A stretch of 64,000 nucleotides of DNA from Nocardia ninae NBRC 108245 (GTDB lineage Bacteria > Actinomycetota > Actinomycetes > Mycobacteriales > Mycobacteriaceae): assembly GCF_007990755.1 (NCBI RefSeq), contig NZ_BJXA01000045.1, forward strand, positions 1 through 64,000, read 5' to 3'. Below, piece by piece: positions 23,586 through 32,852 of this stretch. A model generated the notes under the pieces. That model was not told the DNA's origin, did no database searches, and was given only the letters and a program-made list of their open reading frames with translations. The position numbers were made by a program, and so were the translations under genes. How positions within the stretch are numbered: position 1 is the stretch's first letter; each line of letters opens with the position of its first letter.

Positions 23586-25484
23586 GTGTCGTCTGCGCGC
23601 GATTTTCGCAACGTCGCCATCGTGGCCCACGTCGACCACGGTAAGACGACGCTGGTCGACGCCATGCTCCGCCAATCCGGCGCCTTCGCCGAACGAGCCG
23701 AGCTCGTCGATCGGGTGATGGACTCCGGTGATCTGGAGCGCGAGAAGGGCATCACCATTCTCGCCAAGAACACCGCGGTGCATAAGCACCACCCGGACGG
23801 TTCCGTCACCGTCATCAACGTGATCGACACACCGGGCCACGCCGACTTCGGTGGTGAGGTCGAACGCGGCCTGTCCATGGTCGACGGTGTCGTGCTGCTG
23901 GTCGACGCCTCCGAGGGTCCGCTGCCGCAGACCCGGTTCGTGCTGCGTAAGGCACTTGCCGCGTCGTTGCCGGTGATCCTGGTGGTCAACAAGACCGACC
24001 GTCCCGACGCCCGGATCGAGGAGGTCGTCGAGGAGAGCCACGACCTGCTGCTCGACCTGGCCTCCGATCTGGACGACTCCGCCGCCGAGGCCGCCGAGCT
24101 CGCGCTCGACCTGCCGGTGCTCTACGCCTCCGGCCGTGAGGGCAAGGCGTCGAAGGAGCGTCCGGAGAACGGGCACGCCCCCGACGCGGAGAATCTCGAC
24201 GCACTGTTCGAGGTGCTGCTCAACAACATCCCGGCGCCCAAGGGCGACCCGGCCGCGCCGCTGCAGGCGCACGTCACCAACCTGGACGCCTCGGCGTTCC
24301 TCGGCCGCCTCGCGCTGGTCCGCATCTACCAGGGCGAGCTGCGCAAGGGCCAGAACGTCGCGTGGATGCACGCCGACGGCGTCAAGCAGGTGAAGATCAC
24401 CGAGCTGCTGCAGACGATCGGTGTCGAGCGGCAGCCCGGCGAGGTCGCCGTGGCCGGTGACATCGTCGCCATTGCGGGCATCCCGGAGATCATGATCGGC
24501 GACACCCTCGCCGACATCGACAATCCGGTCGCACTGCCGCGGATCACCGTCGACGAGCCCGCCATCTCGGTGACCATCGGCACCAACACCTCGCCGCTGG
24601 TCGGCCGGGTGCAGGGCCACAAGCTCACCGCCCGCATGGTGAAGTCGCGCCTGGACCAGGAACTGGTCGGCAACGTGTCGCTGCGCGTGCTCGACATCGG
24701 CCGCCCGGACGCCTGGGAGGTGCAGGGCCGTGGTGAGCTCGCGCTGGCCATCCTGGTCGAGCAGATGCGCCGCGAGGGCTTCGAGCTGACCGTCGGCAAG
24801 CCGCAAGTGGTCACCAAGCAGGTCGACGGCAAGGTGCACGAGCCCTACGAAGAGCTCACCATCGACTGCCCCGACGAGTACCTCGGTGCGGTCACCCAGC
24901 TGCTGGCCGCCCGCAAGGGCAAGATGGTGCAGATGGCCAACCACAGCGCGGGCTGGGTGCGGATGGAGTTCATCGTCCCGTCGCGCGGCCTGATCGGCTT
25001 CCGTACCGACTTCCTCACCGAGACCCGAGGCACCGGCATCGCCAACGCCGTGTCGCACGGCTACGCGCCGTGGGCAGGCGAGATCCGGGCTAGGCACACC
25101 GGTGCGCTGGTGTCGGACCGGGCAGGCACGGTGACCCCGTTCGCGATGATCCAGCTCGCCGACCGCGGCCAGTTCTTCGTGGAGCCGGGTGCGGACACCT
25201 ACGAGGGCATGGTCGTGGGCATCAACCCGCGCGCCGAGGACCTCGACATCAACGTGACCCGCGAGAAGAAGCTGACCAACATGCGCAGCTCCACCGCGGA
25301 CGTGTTCGAGACGCTGGCCAAGCCGCTGCACCTCGATCTGGAAGCCGCGATGGAGTTCTGTTCCGACGACGAGTGCGTCGAGGTCACCCCGGAGGTGGTC
25401 CGCGTGCGCAAGGTCATCCTCGGTGCGACCGAGCGTGGTCGCGAGAACTCGCGCCGGAAGGCTCGGGACCGGGCCGCGCTGTAA
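23586..25484 (+). CDS. typA: Translational GTPase TypA/BipA
   Basis: A 632-residue ribosome-binding GTPase. G1 is AHVDHGKTTLVDAML near residue 15, the switch region follows DLEREKGITILAKN, G3 is DTPGHADFGGEVERG and G4 is VVNKTDRPDARIEEV. EF-G-like domains III and V are followed by the TypA-specific C-terminal domain (RGLIGFRTDFLTETRGTGIAN). TypA assists 50S assembly and translation under stress. The GTG start is preceded by AGGAGG (23572-23577). It begins a run with lpqW and mshB as in M. tuberculosis; only 20 bp separate it from lpqW. Confidence 0.96.
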   Translation: MSSARDFRNVAIVAHVDHGKTTLVDAMLRQSGAFAERAELVDRVMDSGDLEREKGITILAKNTAVHKHHPDGSVTVINVIDTPGHADFGGEVERGLSMVDGVVLLVDASEGPLPQTRFVLRKALAASLPVILVVNKTDRPDARIEEVVEESHDLLLDLASDLDDSAAEAAELALDLPVLYASGREGKASKERPENGHAPDAENLDALFEVLLNNIPAPKGDPAAPLQAHVTNLDASAFLGRLALVRIYQGELRKGQNVAWMHADGVKQVKITELLQTIGVERQPGEVAVAGDIVAIAGIPEIMIGDTLADIDNPVALPRITVDEPAISVTIGTNTSPLVGRVQGHKLTARMVKSRLDQELVGNVSLRVLDIGRPDAWEVQGRGELALAILVEQMRREGFELTVGKPQVVTKQVDGKVHEPYEELTIDCPDEYLGAVTQLLAARKGKMVQMANHSAGWVRMEFIVPSRGLIGFRTDFLTETRGTGIANAVSHGYAPWAGEIRARHTGALVSDRAGTVTPFAMIQLADRGQFFVEPGADTYEGMVVGINPRAEDLDINVTREKKLTNMRSSTADVFETLAKPLHLDLEAAMEFCSDDECVEVTPEVVRVRKVILGATERGRENSRRKARDRAAL

Positions 25485-25504
25485 ATCGCGGTAGAGTGCG
25501 CAGC

Positions 25505-27283
25505 GTGAGCTCGGGGGCTGTATCTGGTCGCGCCACGTGGCGCACGCTGCTGGTCATCGTGACGGCATCGTTGACGGTGTTCGCCGGTTGCACGGCGAAC
25601 CCGCCACCGCCGATCGAGAGCACCGACAGCCCGAAGACCACGCCCGCCAAACCGGGCAAGACGACGGTGGTCGCCGCGATCGACACCATCGGTATCGGCT
25701 TCAATCCGCACCTGCGTTCGGATCAGTCGCCTGCCACGGCGGCGTTGAGCTCGATGGTGCTGCCCAGCCCGTTCCGTCCGGTGCCGAACCCGGTGGCGCC
25801 CAACGTCACCGACTGGGTGCCGGACACCTCGCTGATCAGCACGGCCGATGTCACCGCGCAGGAGCCGTTCACCATCACCTACACGCTGCGCAACGAGGCG
25901 AACTGGTCCGACGGTGCGCCGATCGCCGCCGAGGACTTCCAGTTCCTGTGGCAGCAGATGATCTCCCAGCCCGGCGTGGTCGACACGGCGGGCTACCGGT
26001 TGATCACCGACATCGGCTCCGCGGGCGGCGGCAAGACGGTGACGGTGACGATGCGTGAGCCGTACCCGGCGTGGCGGCAGCTGTTCGCCAATCTGCTGCC
26101 GTCGCATCTGATGAAGGATTCGCCCGGCGGATTCCAGGACGGCTGGGTGCAGAGCATCCGGGTATCGGGCGCGCAGTTCGCGATCAAGAACATCGACCGC
26201 GGCCGCGAGGAGATCCTGCTCGAGCGCAACGCCCGCTTCTGGGGTACGCCGGCCGCGCCGGACGAGATCCTGTTGCGGCGCGGCGGAACTCCCGCGCAGC
26301 TGGCGGAGTCGCTGCGCACCAACGACGCGCAGATGACGCTGGTGCACGGCGGGGTCGCGACGCAGGCGCAACTGGCCGCCATCCCGTCGGTGCGCACCGC
26401 GATCATGCCGCAGTCGCGGGTGCTGCAGCTCGCGCTCAACGGCCGGACCGGACCGGTGAGCGATATCCGGGTCCGCCGCGCGGTGCTCGCCCTGCTCGAT
26501 CCCGCGCTGCTGGCCACGGTCGGCGCGCAGACCGGCGGCTGGGTGGAACCGGCTCGCGCGCAAATACTTTCGCCGTCCGACCCCGGCTACGCGCCGACCG
26601 CCCCGCCGCGCCCACCCGCCGAGGAAGCCTTCGCGCTGCTCGCGGACGCGGGCTACGGCCGTGCGCCGGAGCCGCCGCCGGTGAATTCGCCGACCTCGCC
26701 TGCGCCGACCCCGCGACCGGTCGCGAAAAACGGTAAGTCGCTGACGATGCGGATCGGTGCGGTGGAGGGCGACCTCACCGCGCTCGCGGTCGCGAACACC
26801 GCCGCCGACCAATTGCGCAGTGCCGGAATCGATGCCACGGTGCGCAGCGTGGCCGCCGACCAGCTGTACGGCCGCGAGCTCGTCGAAGGCACGGTCGACG
26901 CGATAGTCGGCTGGGAGCGTGCGGGTTCCGATCCGGCCACCGTGCTCGCCTCCCGATATGGTTGCCCGCCACCGGATCCCGCCACGGGCACCGCGGGAAC
27001 CGCGCAGCAGAGCGCGGATCCGGCGCGGCGCGCGCCCGCCAACTTGTCCGGCGTGTGCGACCCGGCGCTGCAGTTCCCGATCGATGAAGCGTTGCGCGGC
27101 ATCGAAACCGGCCGCGTTATCGCCGAGGCCGAGCCCAAGCTGTGGGAGCTGGCCACGGTGCTGCCGATCGTGCAGGACAACCTCGTCGCCGCGGCGGGCC
27201 CCCGGGTCGACGGTGCGTCGCTCAGCGGCAGCATTCAGGTCGGCATCTTCGGTGACGCCGGACAGTGGCGAAAGATCCAATGA
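25505..27283 (+). CDS. lpqW: LpqW-like lipoprotein, solute-binding-protein family 5 fold
   Basis: A 592-residue predicted lipoprotein; the signal ends in LTVFAGC with Cys about residue 24. The body is an SBP_bac_5 fold ([34 protein letters not shown]). Two Pro-rich insertions interrupt it, one near residue 400 ([17 protein letters not shown]). No permease or ATPase genes accompany it. In mycobacteria LpqW is not a transporter component but acts at the PIM/LAM branch point together with PimE. That role is supported here by synteny (typA, mshB) and by pimE lying 3 kb upstream. Confidence 0.85.
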   Translation: MSSGAVSGRATWRTLLVIVTASLTVFAGCTANPPPPIESTDSPKTTPAKPGKTTVVAAIDTIGIGFNPHLRSDQSPATAALSSMVLPSPFRPVPNPVAPNVTDWVPDTSLISTADVTAQEPFTITYTLRNEANWSDGAPIAAEDFQFLWQQMISQPGVVDTAGYRLITDIGSAGGGKTVTVTMREPYPAWRQLFANLLPSHLMKDSPGGFQDGWVQSIRVSGAQFAIKNIDRGREEILLERNARFWGTPAAPDEILLRRGGTPAQLAESLRTNDAQMTLVHGGVATQAQLAAIPSVRTAIMPQSRVLQLALNGRTGPVSDIRVRRAVLALLDPALLATVGAQTGGWVEPARAQILSPSDPGYAPTAPPRPPAEEAFALLADAGYGRAPEPPPVNSPTSPAPTPRPVAKNGKSLTMRIGAVEGDLTALAVANTAADQLRSAGIDATVRSVAADQLYGRELVEGTVDAIVGWERAGSDPATVLASRYGCPPPDPATGTAGTAQQSADPARRAPANLSGVCDPALQFPIDEALRGIETGRVIAEAEPKLWELATVLPIVQDNLVAAAGPRVDGASLSGSIQVGIFGDAGQWRKIQ

Positions 27284-28155
27284 CCGGCGGTCTGCTGCTG
27301 GTGCACGCGCACCCGGACGACGAATCCATCACCACCGGCGGCACCATTGCGCACTACCGCCGCCGCGGCGTGCCGGTGACCGTGCTGACCTGCACCCTCG
27401 GCGAAGAGGGTGAGGTGATCGGGGACGAGTGGGCACAGCTCACCGCCGACCGTGCCGATCAGCTCGGCGGCTATCGCATCCTCGAACTGACCAGGGCATT
27501 GCAGGCTTTGGACGCCGCGCCGCCGCGCTTCCTCGGCGGGGCGGGGCACTGGCGGGATTCCGGCATGGCGGGCACCCCGGCGGCGGACAAGCCGCGCGTC
27601 TTCGTGAAATCCGGCGACGAAGCGGTGCAGGCGCTGACCGAGGTCATCCTGGAGCTGCGGCCCCAGGTGGTGATCACCTACGACCCGAACGGCGGCTACG
27701 GCCACCCCGACCACATTCGCGCCCACCAGATCACCACGGCCGCAATACCCGCCGCGGCCGAACGCGGTTGGGACACGCCGAAGTTCTACTGGACCGTCAC
27801 CGACACCGACATGCTGCGCCAGCACACGGCCGCGCTGGCCAAGCGCACCGTGGACGGGCTGCCCGGCAGGCTGCCGCCGGGCTGGCGGCTGCCCGCCGAG
27901 GGTGAGCTCGCGAGTGTGCCGAGCCGCACCGTGACCACCACCCTCGACGTGTCCGACGCGCTGGCCGCCAAACGCGCCGCGCTGCGTGCGCACGCCACCC
28001 AGGTGACGGTGGCGCCGTCCGGCCGCGAATTCGCGCTGTCCAACAATGTTGCTCAGCCGGTACTGCCGGAAGAGTGCTTCGTCCTAGTGCGCGGTCGCCG
28101 GGGTCCGGTCGGATCGGATGGCCGTGAACATGATCTGTTAGCCGGGCTTGAATAG
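27280..28155 (+). CDS. mshB: N-acetyl-1-D-myo-inositol-2-amino-2-deoxy-alpha-D-glucopyranoside deacetylase (mycothiol biosynthesis)
   Basis: A 291-residue zinc deacetylase of the LmbE/PIG-L family. The metal and catalytic residues lie in [14 protein letters not shown] (His11, Asp14) and in [32 protein letters not shown] is characteristic of MshB over Mca. It removes acetate from GlcNAc-Ins, the second step of mycothiol synthesis. I chose the ATG at 27280 because it overlaps the lpqW stop (ATGA), implying coupled translation; an in-frame GTG 15 bases earlier is possible. Confidence 0.94.
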   Translation: MTGGLLLVHAHPDDESITTGGTIAHYRRRGVPVTVLTCTLGEEGEVIGDEWAQLTADRADQLGGYRILELTRALQALDAAPPRFLGGAGHWRDSGMAGTPAADKPRVFVKSGDEAVQALTEVILELRPQVVITYDPNGGYGHPDHIRAHQITTAAIPAAAERGWDTPKFYWTVTDTDMLRQHTAALAKRTVDGLPGRLPPGWRLPAEGELASVPSRTVTTTLDVSDALAAKRAALRAHATQVTVAPSGREFALSNNVAQPVLPEECFVLVRGRRGPVGSDGREHDLLAGLE

Positions 28156-28334
28156 CGAACTTCTGTCGATTGTCCGGCTAGCCTTCCGCAGTTCCTGCCA
28201 TATCACGGCATAATCACCGAATGCCTCCTGAACTGCGAATATTCGTAGCTTGAGGGTTGCTGTCACCCCGAAAACTTTCGCCGGGTACCGTTCCCGTGAT
28301 CTCGAATTCATCGATGTGGAGGGCGAAGCGGTTC

Positions 28335-29804
28335 ATGACGGCGGTCGGCGACAAGGCGCACCTCAGCATCGAGGACGAGGGGTATCACAAGAGTCTCAAG
28401 CCGCGGCAGTTGCAGATGATCGCCATCGGTGGCGCCATCGGCACGGGGCTGTTCCTGGGCGCGGGCGGCAGGCTCGCCAACGCGGGACCCGGCCTGTTCC
28501 TCGTCTACGGCGTCTGCGGATTCTTCGCGTTCCTCATCCTGCGCGCGCTCGGTGAACTCGTGCTGCACCGGCCCTCGTCCGGGTCGTTCGTCTCCTACGC
28601 GCGCGAGTTCTTCGGCGAGAAGGCCGCGTTCGTGGCCGGCTGGATGTACTTCCTCAACTGGTCGATGACCGGCATCGCCGACACCACCGCCATCGCCCAG
28701 TACTTCCACTACTGGTCCGGGTTCAGCAGCGTCCCGCAGTGGCTGCTCGCGCTCATCGCCCTGGTCGTGGTGCTCAGCATCAACCTGATCTCGGTGAAGT
28801 GGTTCGGCGAGATGGAGTTCTGGGCCGCGCTGGTCAAGGTGTTCGCGCTGAGCGCGTTCTTGATCGTCGGCACCATCTTCCTCATCGGCCGCTTCACCGT
28901 GCAGGGGCATCCGACCGGGCCGAGCGTGATCGCGGAGAGCGGCGGACTGTTCCCGACCGGTGTGCTGCCGCTGGTCGTCGTGGTCTCCGGCGTCGTGTTC
29001 GCCTACGCCGCGGTCGAATTGGTCGGCACGGCGGCGGGCGAGACGGAGAACCCGGCCAAGATCATGCCGCGCGCGATCAACTCGGTGATCGCCCGCATCG
29101 CCATCTTCTACGTCGGCTCGCTGGTCCTGCTCGGCCTGCTGCTGCCTTACACCGCGTACACGGCCAAGGAAAGCCCGTTCGTCACCTTCTTCACCATGCT
29201 CGGCGTGCCCGGCATCGGCAGCGTGATGAACCTGGTGGTACTCACCGCCGCGTTCTCCAGCCTCAATGCCGGGCTGTACTCGACCGGGCGCATCCTGCGG
29301 TCCATGTCGATGAACGGCAGCGCGCCGAAGTTCACCGGCGTGATGGGGCGCAACGGCGTTCCCTACGGCGGCATTCTGCTGACCAGCCTGATCGCGCTCG
29401 TCGGCATCGCACTCAACGGTGTGGTGCCGGACCGGGCCTTCGAGATCGTGCTGAACATGGCCTCGCTCGGCATCGTCGCCTCCTGGGCCACCATCGTGCT
29501 GTGCCAGCTGCAGCTGTGGCGGTGGTGCCAGCAGGGCAAGGCGGAGCGGCCGTCGTTCCGCATGTTCGGCGCGCCCTATACGGGCCTGCTGACGCTGGTG
29601 TTCCTGTTCTTCGTGGTGGTGCTGACCGGTTTCGACTATCCGGTGGGCACCTGGACCGTCGCCTCGCTGGCGTTGATCATCCCGATGCTGATCGTCGGCT
29701 GGCTGGTCGCGCGCAAGCGGGTGCTGTCCATCGCCGAGGAGCGCGCGGGCTACACCGGCGAGTTCCCGGTGGTCGCCAACATCCCGATGGATGGGGACAA
29801 GTGA
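28335..29804 (+). CDS. APC-family amino acid permease, probably L-asparagine type (AnsP-like)
   Basis: A 489-residue permease with 12 hydrophobic segments. [30 protein letters not shown] is the consensus first helix of the amino-acid/GABA/asparagine branch, and [27 protein letters not shown] the family loop. The protein closely recalls mycobacterial AnsP, but substrate assignment within this branch is unreliable. I chose the ATG at 28335, with GGAGGG upstream at 28318; in-frame ATG codons earlier have no such site. The 179 bp before it show no clear regulatory element. It separates mshB from the Rv1171-like unit. Confidence 0.85.
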   Translation: MTAVGDKAHLSIEDEGYHKSLKPRQLQMIAIGGAIGTGLFLGAGGRLANAGPGLFLVYGVCGFFAFLILRALGELVLHRPSSGSFVSYAREFFGEKAAFVAGWMYFLNWSMTGIADTTAIAQYFHYWSGFSSVPQWLLALIALVVVLSINLISVKWFGEMEFWAALVKVFALSAFLIVGTIFLIGRFTVQGHPTGPSVIAESGGLFPTGVLPLVVVVSGVVFAYAAVELVGTAAGETENPAKIMPRAINSVIARIAIFYVGSLVLLGLLLPYTAYTAKESPFVTFFTMLGVPGIGSVMNLVVLTAAFSSLNAGLYSTGRILRSMSMNGSAPKFTGVMGRNGVPYGGILLTSLIALVGIALNGVVPDRAFEIVLNMASLGIVASWATIVLCQLQLWRWCQQGKAERPSFRMFGAPYTGLLTLVFLFFVVVLTGFDYPVGTWTVASLALIIPMLIVGWLVARKRVLSIAEERAGYTGEFPVVANIPMDGDK

Positions 29805-29849
29805 TCATGCGGGTCCCGCCCGCGGCAACGCCGGAATAGACTCGTTCGC

Positions 29850-30008
29850 ATGTACAACTGGTCGGTCCAGGACGCGATCGTCGCGTTCGTGGACAGCATG
29901 AAGCCGAACTGGCAGGCGCAACACGACCTGTACCTGAGGGTGCTGTACGGGTTCGTCGATATGCAGAGCCACCTGCTGACCCTCCTCGGCTTCCCACCGG
30001 TGCCGTGA
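29850..30008 (+). CDS. 52-residue conserved-looking small protein coupled to a membrane protein
   Basis: An ATG-initiated 52-codon frame: MYNWSVQDAIVAFVDSMKPN at the start, then an amphipathic region, ending LLTLLGFPPVP. Its TGA overlaps the GTG of the next gene as GTGA, strong evidence that it is translated. Composition is far from the Arg/Ala/Gly-rich shadow frames of the region. The high Trp/Tyr/Leu content suggests a peripheral membrane helix. It may be a partner of the four-helix membrane protein that follows. Not recognised. Confidence 0.7.
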   Translation: MYNWSVQDAIVAFVDSMKPNWQAQHDLYLRVLYGFVDMQSHLLTLLGFPPVP

Positions 30009-30433
30009 GGGCGGCCGTCGACGGTCAGGTGCCCGTGACATACCGGGAACTCCCCACCGCCGCGCTGCCCTGGCTGGCGCCGCTCACCTTGGCGGTGCTG
30101 GTGCTCGACGCGGTCATCACGCTCGCGCTGGAGGTGCTGTACCTGCCGTTCTACTTCGGCAGCACCGCGTTCCCGCTGTCGGGTGTGCTGGCCGGTGCGG
30201 TGAATGTCGCGCTGGTGCTCGGCGCCCGCGCCGTCTCGCCACGGACCGCCGCGATGTTCTTACCCCTGGCCGCTTGGACTTTCGGGTTCCTGCTCTGCGC
30301 GAGCACCGGTCCCGGCGGGGACATCATGCTCGCCAGCGACTGGCGCACCGTGCTGCTGCTGTTCTGCGGTCTGGTGCCGCCGCTGGTGTTCATCTACGTC
30401 CGCGTGAATTCGGGGTTGTTCAGCAAGCGTTAG
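30005..30433 (+). CDS. Four-TM membrane protein, Rv1171-like by position
   Basis: A 142-residue integral membrane protein with four hydrophobic segments (LPWLAPLTLAVLVLDAVITL; FPLSGVLAGAVNVALVLGA; AAMFLPLAAWTFGFLLCA; VLLLFCGLVPPLVFIYV). Function unknown. Its GTG start overlaps the stop of the 52-residue gene, and its stop overlaps by 4 bp the stop of a convergent PH-domain gene. Location between mshB and fbiC matches M. tuberculosis Rv1171, also a small membrane protein. Confidence 0.78.
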   Translation: MRAAVDGQVPVTYRELPTAALPWLAPLTLAVLVLDAVITLALEVLYLPFYFGSTAFPLSGVLAGAVNVALVLGARAVSPRTAAMFLPLAAWTFGFLLCASTGPGGDIMLASDWRTVLLLFCGLVPPLVFIYVRVNSGLFSKR

Positions 30434-32001
30434 CGACGGCCCAGCTGACCGGGGGTCACCGCATCGATGAGGGCCCAGGCTTCGTCGAGTGGGATATCGA
30501 CCACGTGATACCGCTTCTTGCCCGCGGCGGCCGCCGCGACCAGGGTGGCGACGCCGGCCCGGCGCTGGAAGAACGTCTGCCGGACGGTCCAGCCGATCAC
30601 GCCGGGCGCCTCCAGGCAGTCGCGGTCGCGGTCCAGTGAGCCCGAACGCGTGATCAGCCAGGTCGGGCTGGTGGGGGTCGCGGGGAGCACGGTGTGGCCG
30701 AGGCCGCGATAGCGGTCCTCCGCCAGCGCGAGCGCGACCGGAACCAGTAGCACGGGCACCAGCCACCACCACGGCGAAAAGTCCGCGCCCGCAATGGAAA
30801 AGGCCAGCATGACGAGCGCCGCCACGGCGATCGGCGTCAGCGTGCGGGTATGGCGCCTGCGGCGGGCGACCGGTCCGTGCGCGAGCAGCGGTGCGCGACC
30901 GGGGCTCGGGCCTCCGGCAGGCCGGGCGATGGTCTTGTCCTGGGACTCGTTCGGTGCGAGCAGGTGGCTCAGGGTGTGCTCGATGGCGGTGCGTGGCGCC
31001 TGGGGGAGGATCTTCTGGCGCGGGTTCTCCCCGACCATGATCGCCTCCAGTTCGGCGGCGCCGGCCAAACGCAGCAGCAGCGGCTCGTTCACCGTCGCGC
31101 CGCGGAAGCGAGCCAGATCCAGGGTGATCTGGCGGGTGGTGAACAGGCCGTGCCGCAAATGCAGCGTCCGGCCGTCGTCGGTGACCCGCAGGCCGAAATA
31201 CGTTGTCAGATAACGGGCGCACGCGGCGAGGCTGACCACCAGCACGATCACCGCGACGAGCGCGATGGTGCCGAGGGCGATGATCACCGCGCCGCCGTTC
31301 TCCACCCGCTGCACGGCGTCGGAACGGAACAGCACCTGGCCGACGCCGTACTGGAACGCCAGACCGACGATCGGCGCGACGATCGCGAAACCCGTCAGCG
31401 ACAGTGGCGCGTACCGAACCCAACTCGGATTCCAATGGGCGATCTCGCGTCGGGACCGTGCCTCCGGGGCTTTCGCCATCGTGACACCGGTTGGGTCAAC
31501 GGTCGGATCAGGTTGTCCGGTAACGCTTTGCGGCGTTCCGGTGTGCGCGAGTAGGGCGGTACGTAGATCGGGCACCAATCGTGCGTCCAGCGCGTCCAAC
31601 TTGAACTTCTCGCCCGACTCTGCCTGCTGCCCGGTGCCGATGGCCAGCACCGCGAGCCCGAGCAGACGGTGCAGCAGGTCCGCCTCGATGTCCACCGACC
31701 GGATCCGCGACCGCGGCACCGCCAGCTTCTTACGCTGAATCAACCCGGTGCGCAGTTCGACATGGGTCGGCCCGACCCGATAGGTGGTGGTGAACCAGCG
31801 GGTGAGCGCGAACCCGACAATCAATATGAGCGGGAAGACACTCCACACATGATTGCCGCTGCTGGTGCCGAGGATTACCGAGCCGATCAGCACCGGAATG
31901 AACTTGATCACCTCGGTGACCGGGTGCACCAACAACATTCGCTTGTCCAGCCGCGACCACGGTTGATCCGTCTCCGGCGCGAGCGCCTCCACCGAATTCA
32001 C
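30430..32001 (-). CDS. Membrane protein with repeated bacterial PH (YdbT-type) domains
   Basis: A 523-residue protein with at least three bPH2 modules, each preceded by a pair of hydrophobic helices. The first reads FTTTYRVGPTHVELRTGLIQRKKLAVPRSRIRSVDIEADLLHRLLGLAVLAIGTG, the classic YdbT pattern; the second begins FGLRVTDDGRTLHLRHGLF. Bacillus YdbS/YdbT pairs confer resistance to a sublancin-type bacteriocin; otherwise function is unknown. The GTG start overlaps the stop of the smaller PH gene (GTGA), forming a two-gene operon. A 50-residue basic linker separates modules two and three. Confidence 0.85.
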   Translation of the reverse strand: MNSVEALAPETDQPWSRLDKRMLLVHPVTEVIKFIPVLIGSVILGTSSGNHVWSVFPLILIVGFALTRWFTTTYRVGPTHVELRTGLIQRKKLAVPRSRIRSVDIEADLLHRLLGLAVLAIGTGQQAESGEKFKLDALDARLVPDLRTALLAHTGTPQSVTGQPDPTVDPTGVTMAKAPEARSRREIAHWNPSWVRYAPLSLTGFAIVAPIVGLAFQYGVGQVLFRSDAVQRVENGGAVIIALGTIALVAVIVLVVSLAACARYLTTYFGLRVTDDGRTLHLRHGLFTTRQITLDLARFRGATVNEPLLLRLAGAAELEAIMVGENPRQKILPQAPRTAIEHTLSHLLAPNESQDKTIARPAGGPSPGRAPLLAHGPVARRRRHTRTLTPIAVAALVMLAFSIAGADFSPWWWLVPVLLVPVALALAEDRYRGLGHTVLPATPTSPTWLITRSGSLDRDRDCLEAPGVIGWTVRQTFFQRRAGVATLVAAAAAGKKRYHVVDIPLDEAWALIDAVTPGQLGRR

Positions 32002-32504
32002 GTTGCGTCTCCGCGATGCTGCGCGGCGATCCGGGTCAGCCGGGTCACCGTCTCCTCGGCCACCGGCAGGTCGAGGGCGGAGATCTGCACCGCGCCCGCG
32101 GACGAGGCAGTGGTCACCGTGACCGTGGCCAGCCCGAGCAGCCGCTCCAAGGGTCCGCGTTCGGTGTCCACCGTCTGCACCCGCGAGATCGGTGCGACCC
32201 GGCTCTCCTGTGACAGCCAGCCGACCCTGGTGTAGACCGCCTCCTCGGTGACCTCCCAGCGATGCACCGCGTACCGCCACCACGGCACCACCGCGATGTT
32301 CAGCACGGCGAGCACCAGCGTCACCAGGAACACCACCAGCTGCCACCCCCGGTGTCCGGAGTCGAGGATCGCCCAGACGAGCTGCGCCGCGAACGGAACC
32401 ACCCAGACCAGCGCGCCCTGCACGGTCCACAGGAGTTTGGCCTTGGGGCTGGGACGCCAGGCCGGATCGGCCATGATCGTGCGCGGCTGCGACATGCTTG
32501 CCAT
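31998..32504 (-). CDS. Single bacterial PH-domain (YdbS-type) membrane protein
   Basis: A 168-residue protein with two hydrophobic helices (LLWTVQGALVWVVPFAAQLVWAIL; LVVFLVTLVLAVLNIAVVPWW). A bPH2 module follows: HRWEVTEEAVYTRVGWLSQESRVAPISRVQTVDTERGPLERLLGLATVTV. It is the YdbS half of a YdbS/YdbT-like pair with the downstream gene. I chose the ATG at 32504 (GGAACC just upstream); a longer in-frame start at 32645 would add unlikely Pro/Arg-rich sequence, and ATG 32495 is an alternative. Confidence 0.82.
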   Translation of the reverse strand: MASMSQPRTIMADPAWRPSPKAKLLWTVQGALVWVVPFAAQLVWAILDSGHRGWQLVVFLVTLVLAVLNIAVVPWWRYAVHRWEVTEEAVYTRVGWLSQESRVAPISRVQTVDTERGPLERLLGLATVTVTTASSAGAVQISALDLPVAEETVTRLTRIAAQHRGDAT

Positions 32505-32704
32505 GGTTCCATGAACTTCGGCCGCCGGGGCTGCCGATCGTGCGCGGCGCGGCGGACCTGGCAGCCGTACCACACCGGTCGCCGCGGGATCTTCCTGGCC
32601 CGGCGATGGAATAGGGCCGCGCTTCGCGCAGTTGTCAACGCTCACACGGTCCCTCGTTCACAGAGGGCGCGTGGTGAGCGCAGCGTCCCGGCCCGGTGAG
32701 TCCC

Positions 32705-32723
32705 GGTCGCTACGCTCAGTCAT
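32705..32723. repeat. Fragment of the GTGACTGAGCG repeat family
   Basis: On the minus strand this reads ATGACTGAGCGTAGCGACC, matching the first bases of the repeat copies at 32772 and 61592. It opens a 21-codon frame ending at 32658 upstream of the PH-domain operon. The rest of the 344-bp gap between 32504 and fbiC holds only this fragment and the leader ORFs. Confidence 0.6.
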
Positions 32724-32759
32724 CAGCATCGGAAGGAGACAGGTCCGGATGGTTAGCGC

Positions 32760-32852
32760 ATGATCGAGGACGTGACTGAGCGCAGCGAAGGCACCATATA
32801 CACAGCACCGCCGGTCACGGCGGAGCCGAGCGTCAGCGAGGCGCAGCCGTGA
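32760..32852 (+). CDS. 30-residue leader ORF coupled to fbiC
   Basis: An ATG at 32760 opens a 30-codon frame, [19 protein letters not shown]... to ...[11 protein letters not shown]. Its TGA (32850-32852) overlaps the fbiC GTG at 32849. Upstream, GGAAGGAG (32731-32738) serves an ATG at 32749 that opens a four-codon frame (MVSA) whose TGA overlaps the leader ATG. This gives a chain of two overlaps leading into fbiC. From the GTG at 32772 onward the leader is a copy of the repeat unit found before the lipase. Translation is inferred from geometry. Confidence 0.55.
   Translation: MIEDVTERSEGTIYTAPPVTAEPSVSEAQP
32772..32848 (+). repeat. Single 77-bp copy of the start-cassette repeat
   Basis: Begins GTGACTGAGCGCAGCGAAGG and shares an exact run from CACGGCGGAGCC (32816) to GCGCAGCC (32848) with the 80-bp units at 5801-6056. 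The following bases are the fbiC GTGA. It is 3 bp shorter than the lipase units, which preserves frame. Confidence 0.85.

Noticed and set aside
23565-25331. A 588-codon open frame antisense to typA
   Set aside because: Shadow of a highly conserved GTPase gene; no independent motif or ribosome-binding site.
25199-27280. A 693-codon open frame antisense to lpqW
   Set aside because: Arg-rich low-complexity product; the plus strand has lipobox, family fold and conserved order.
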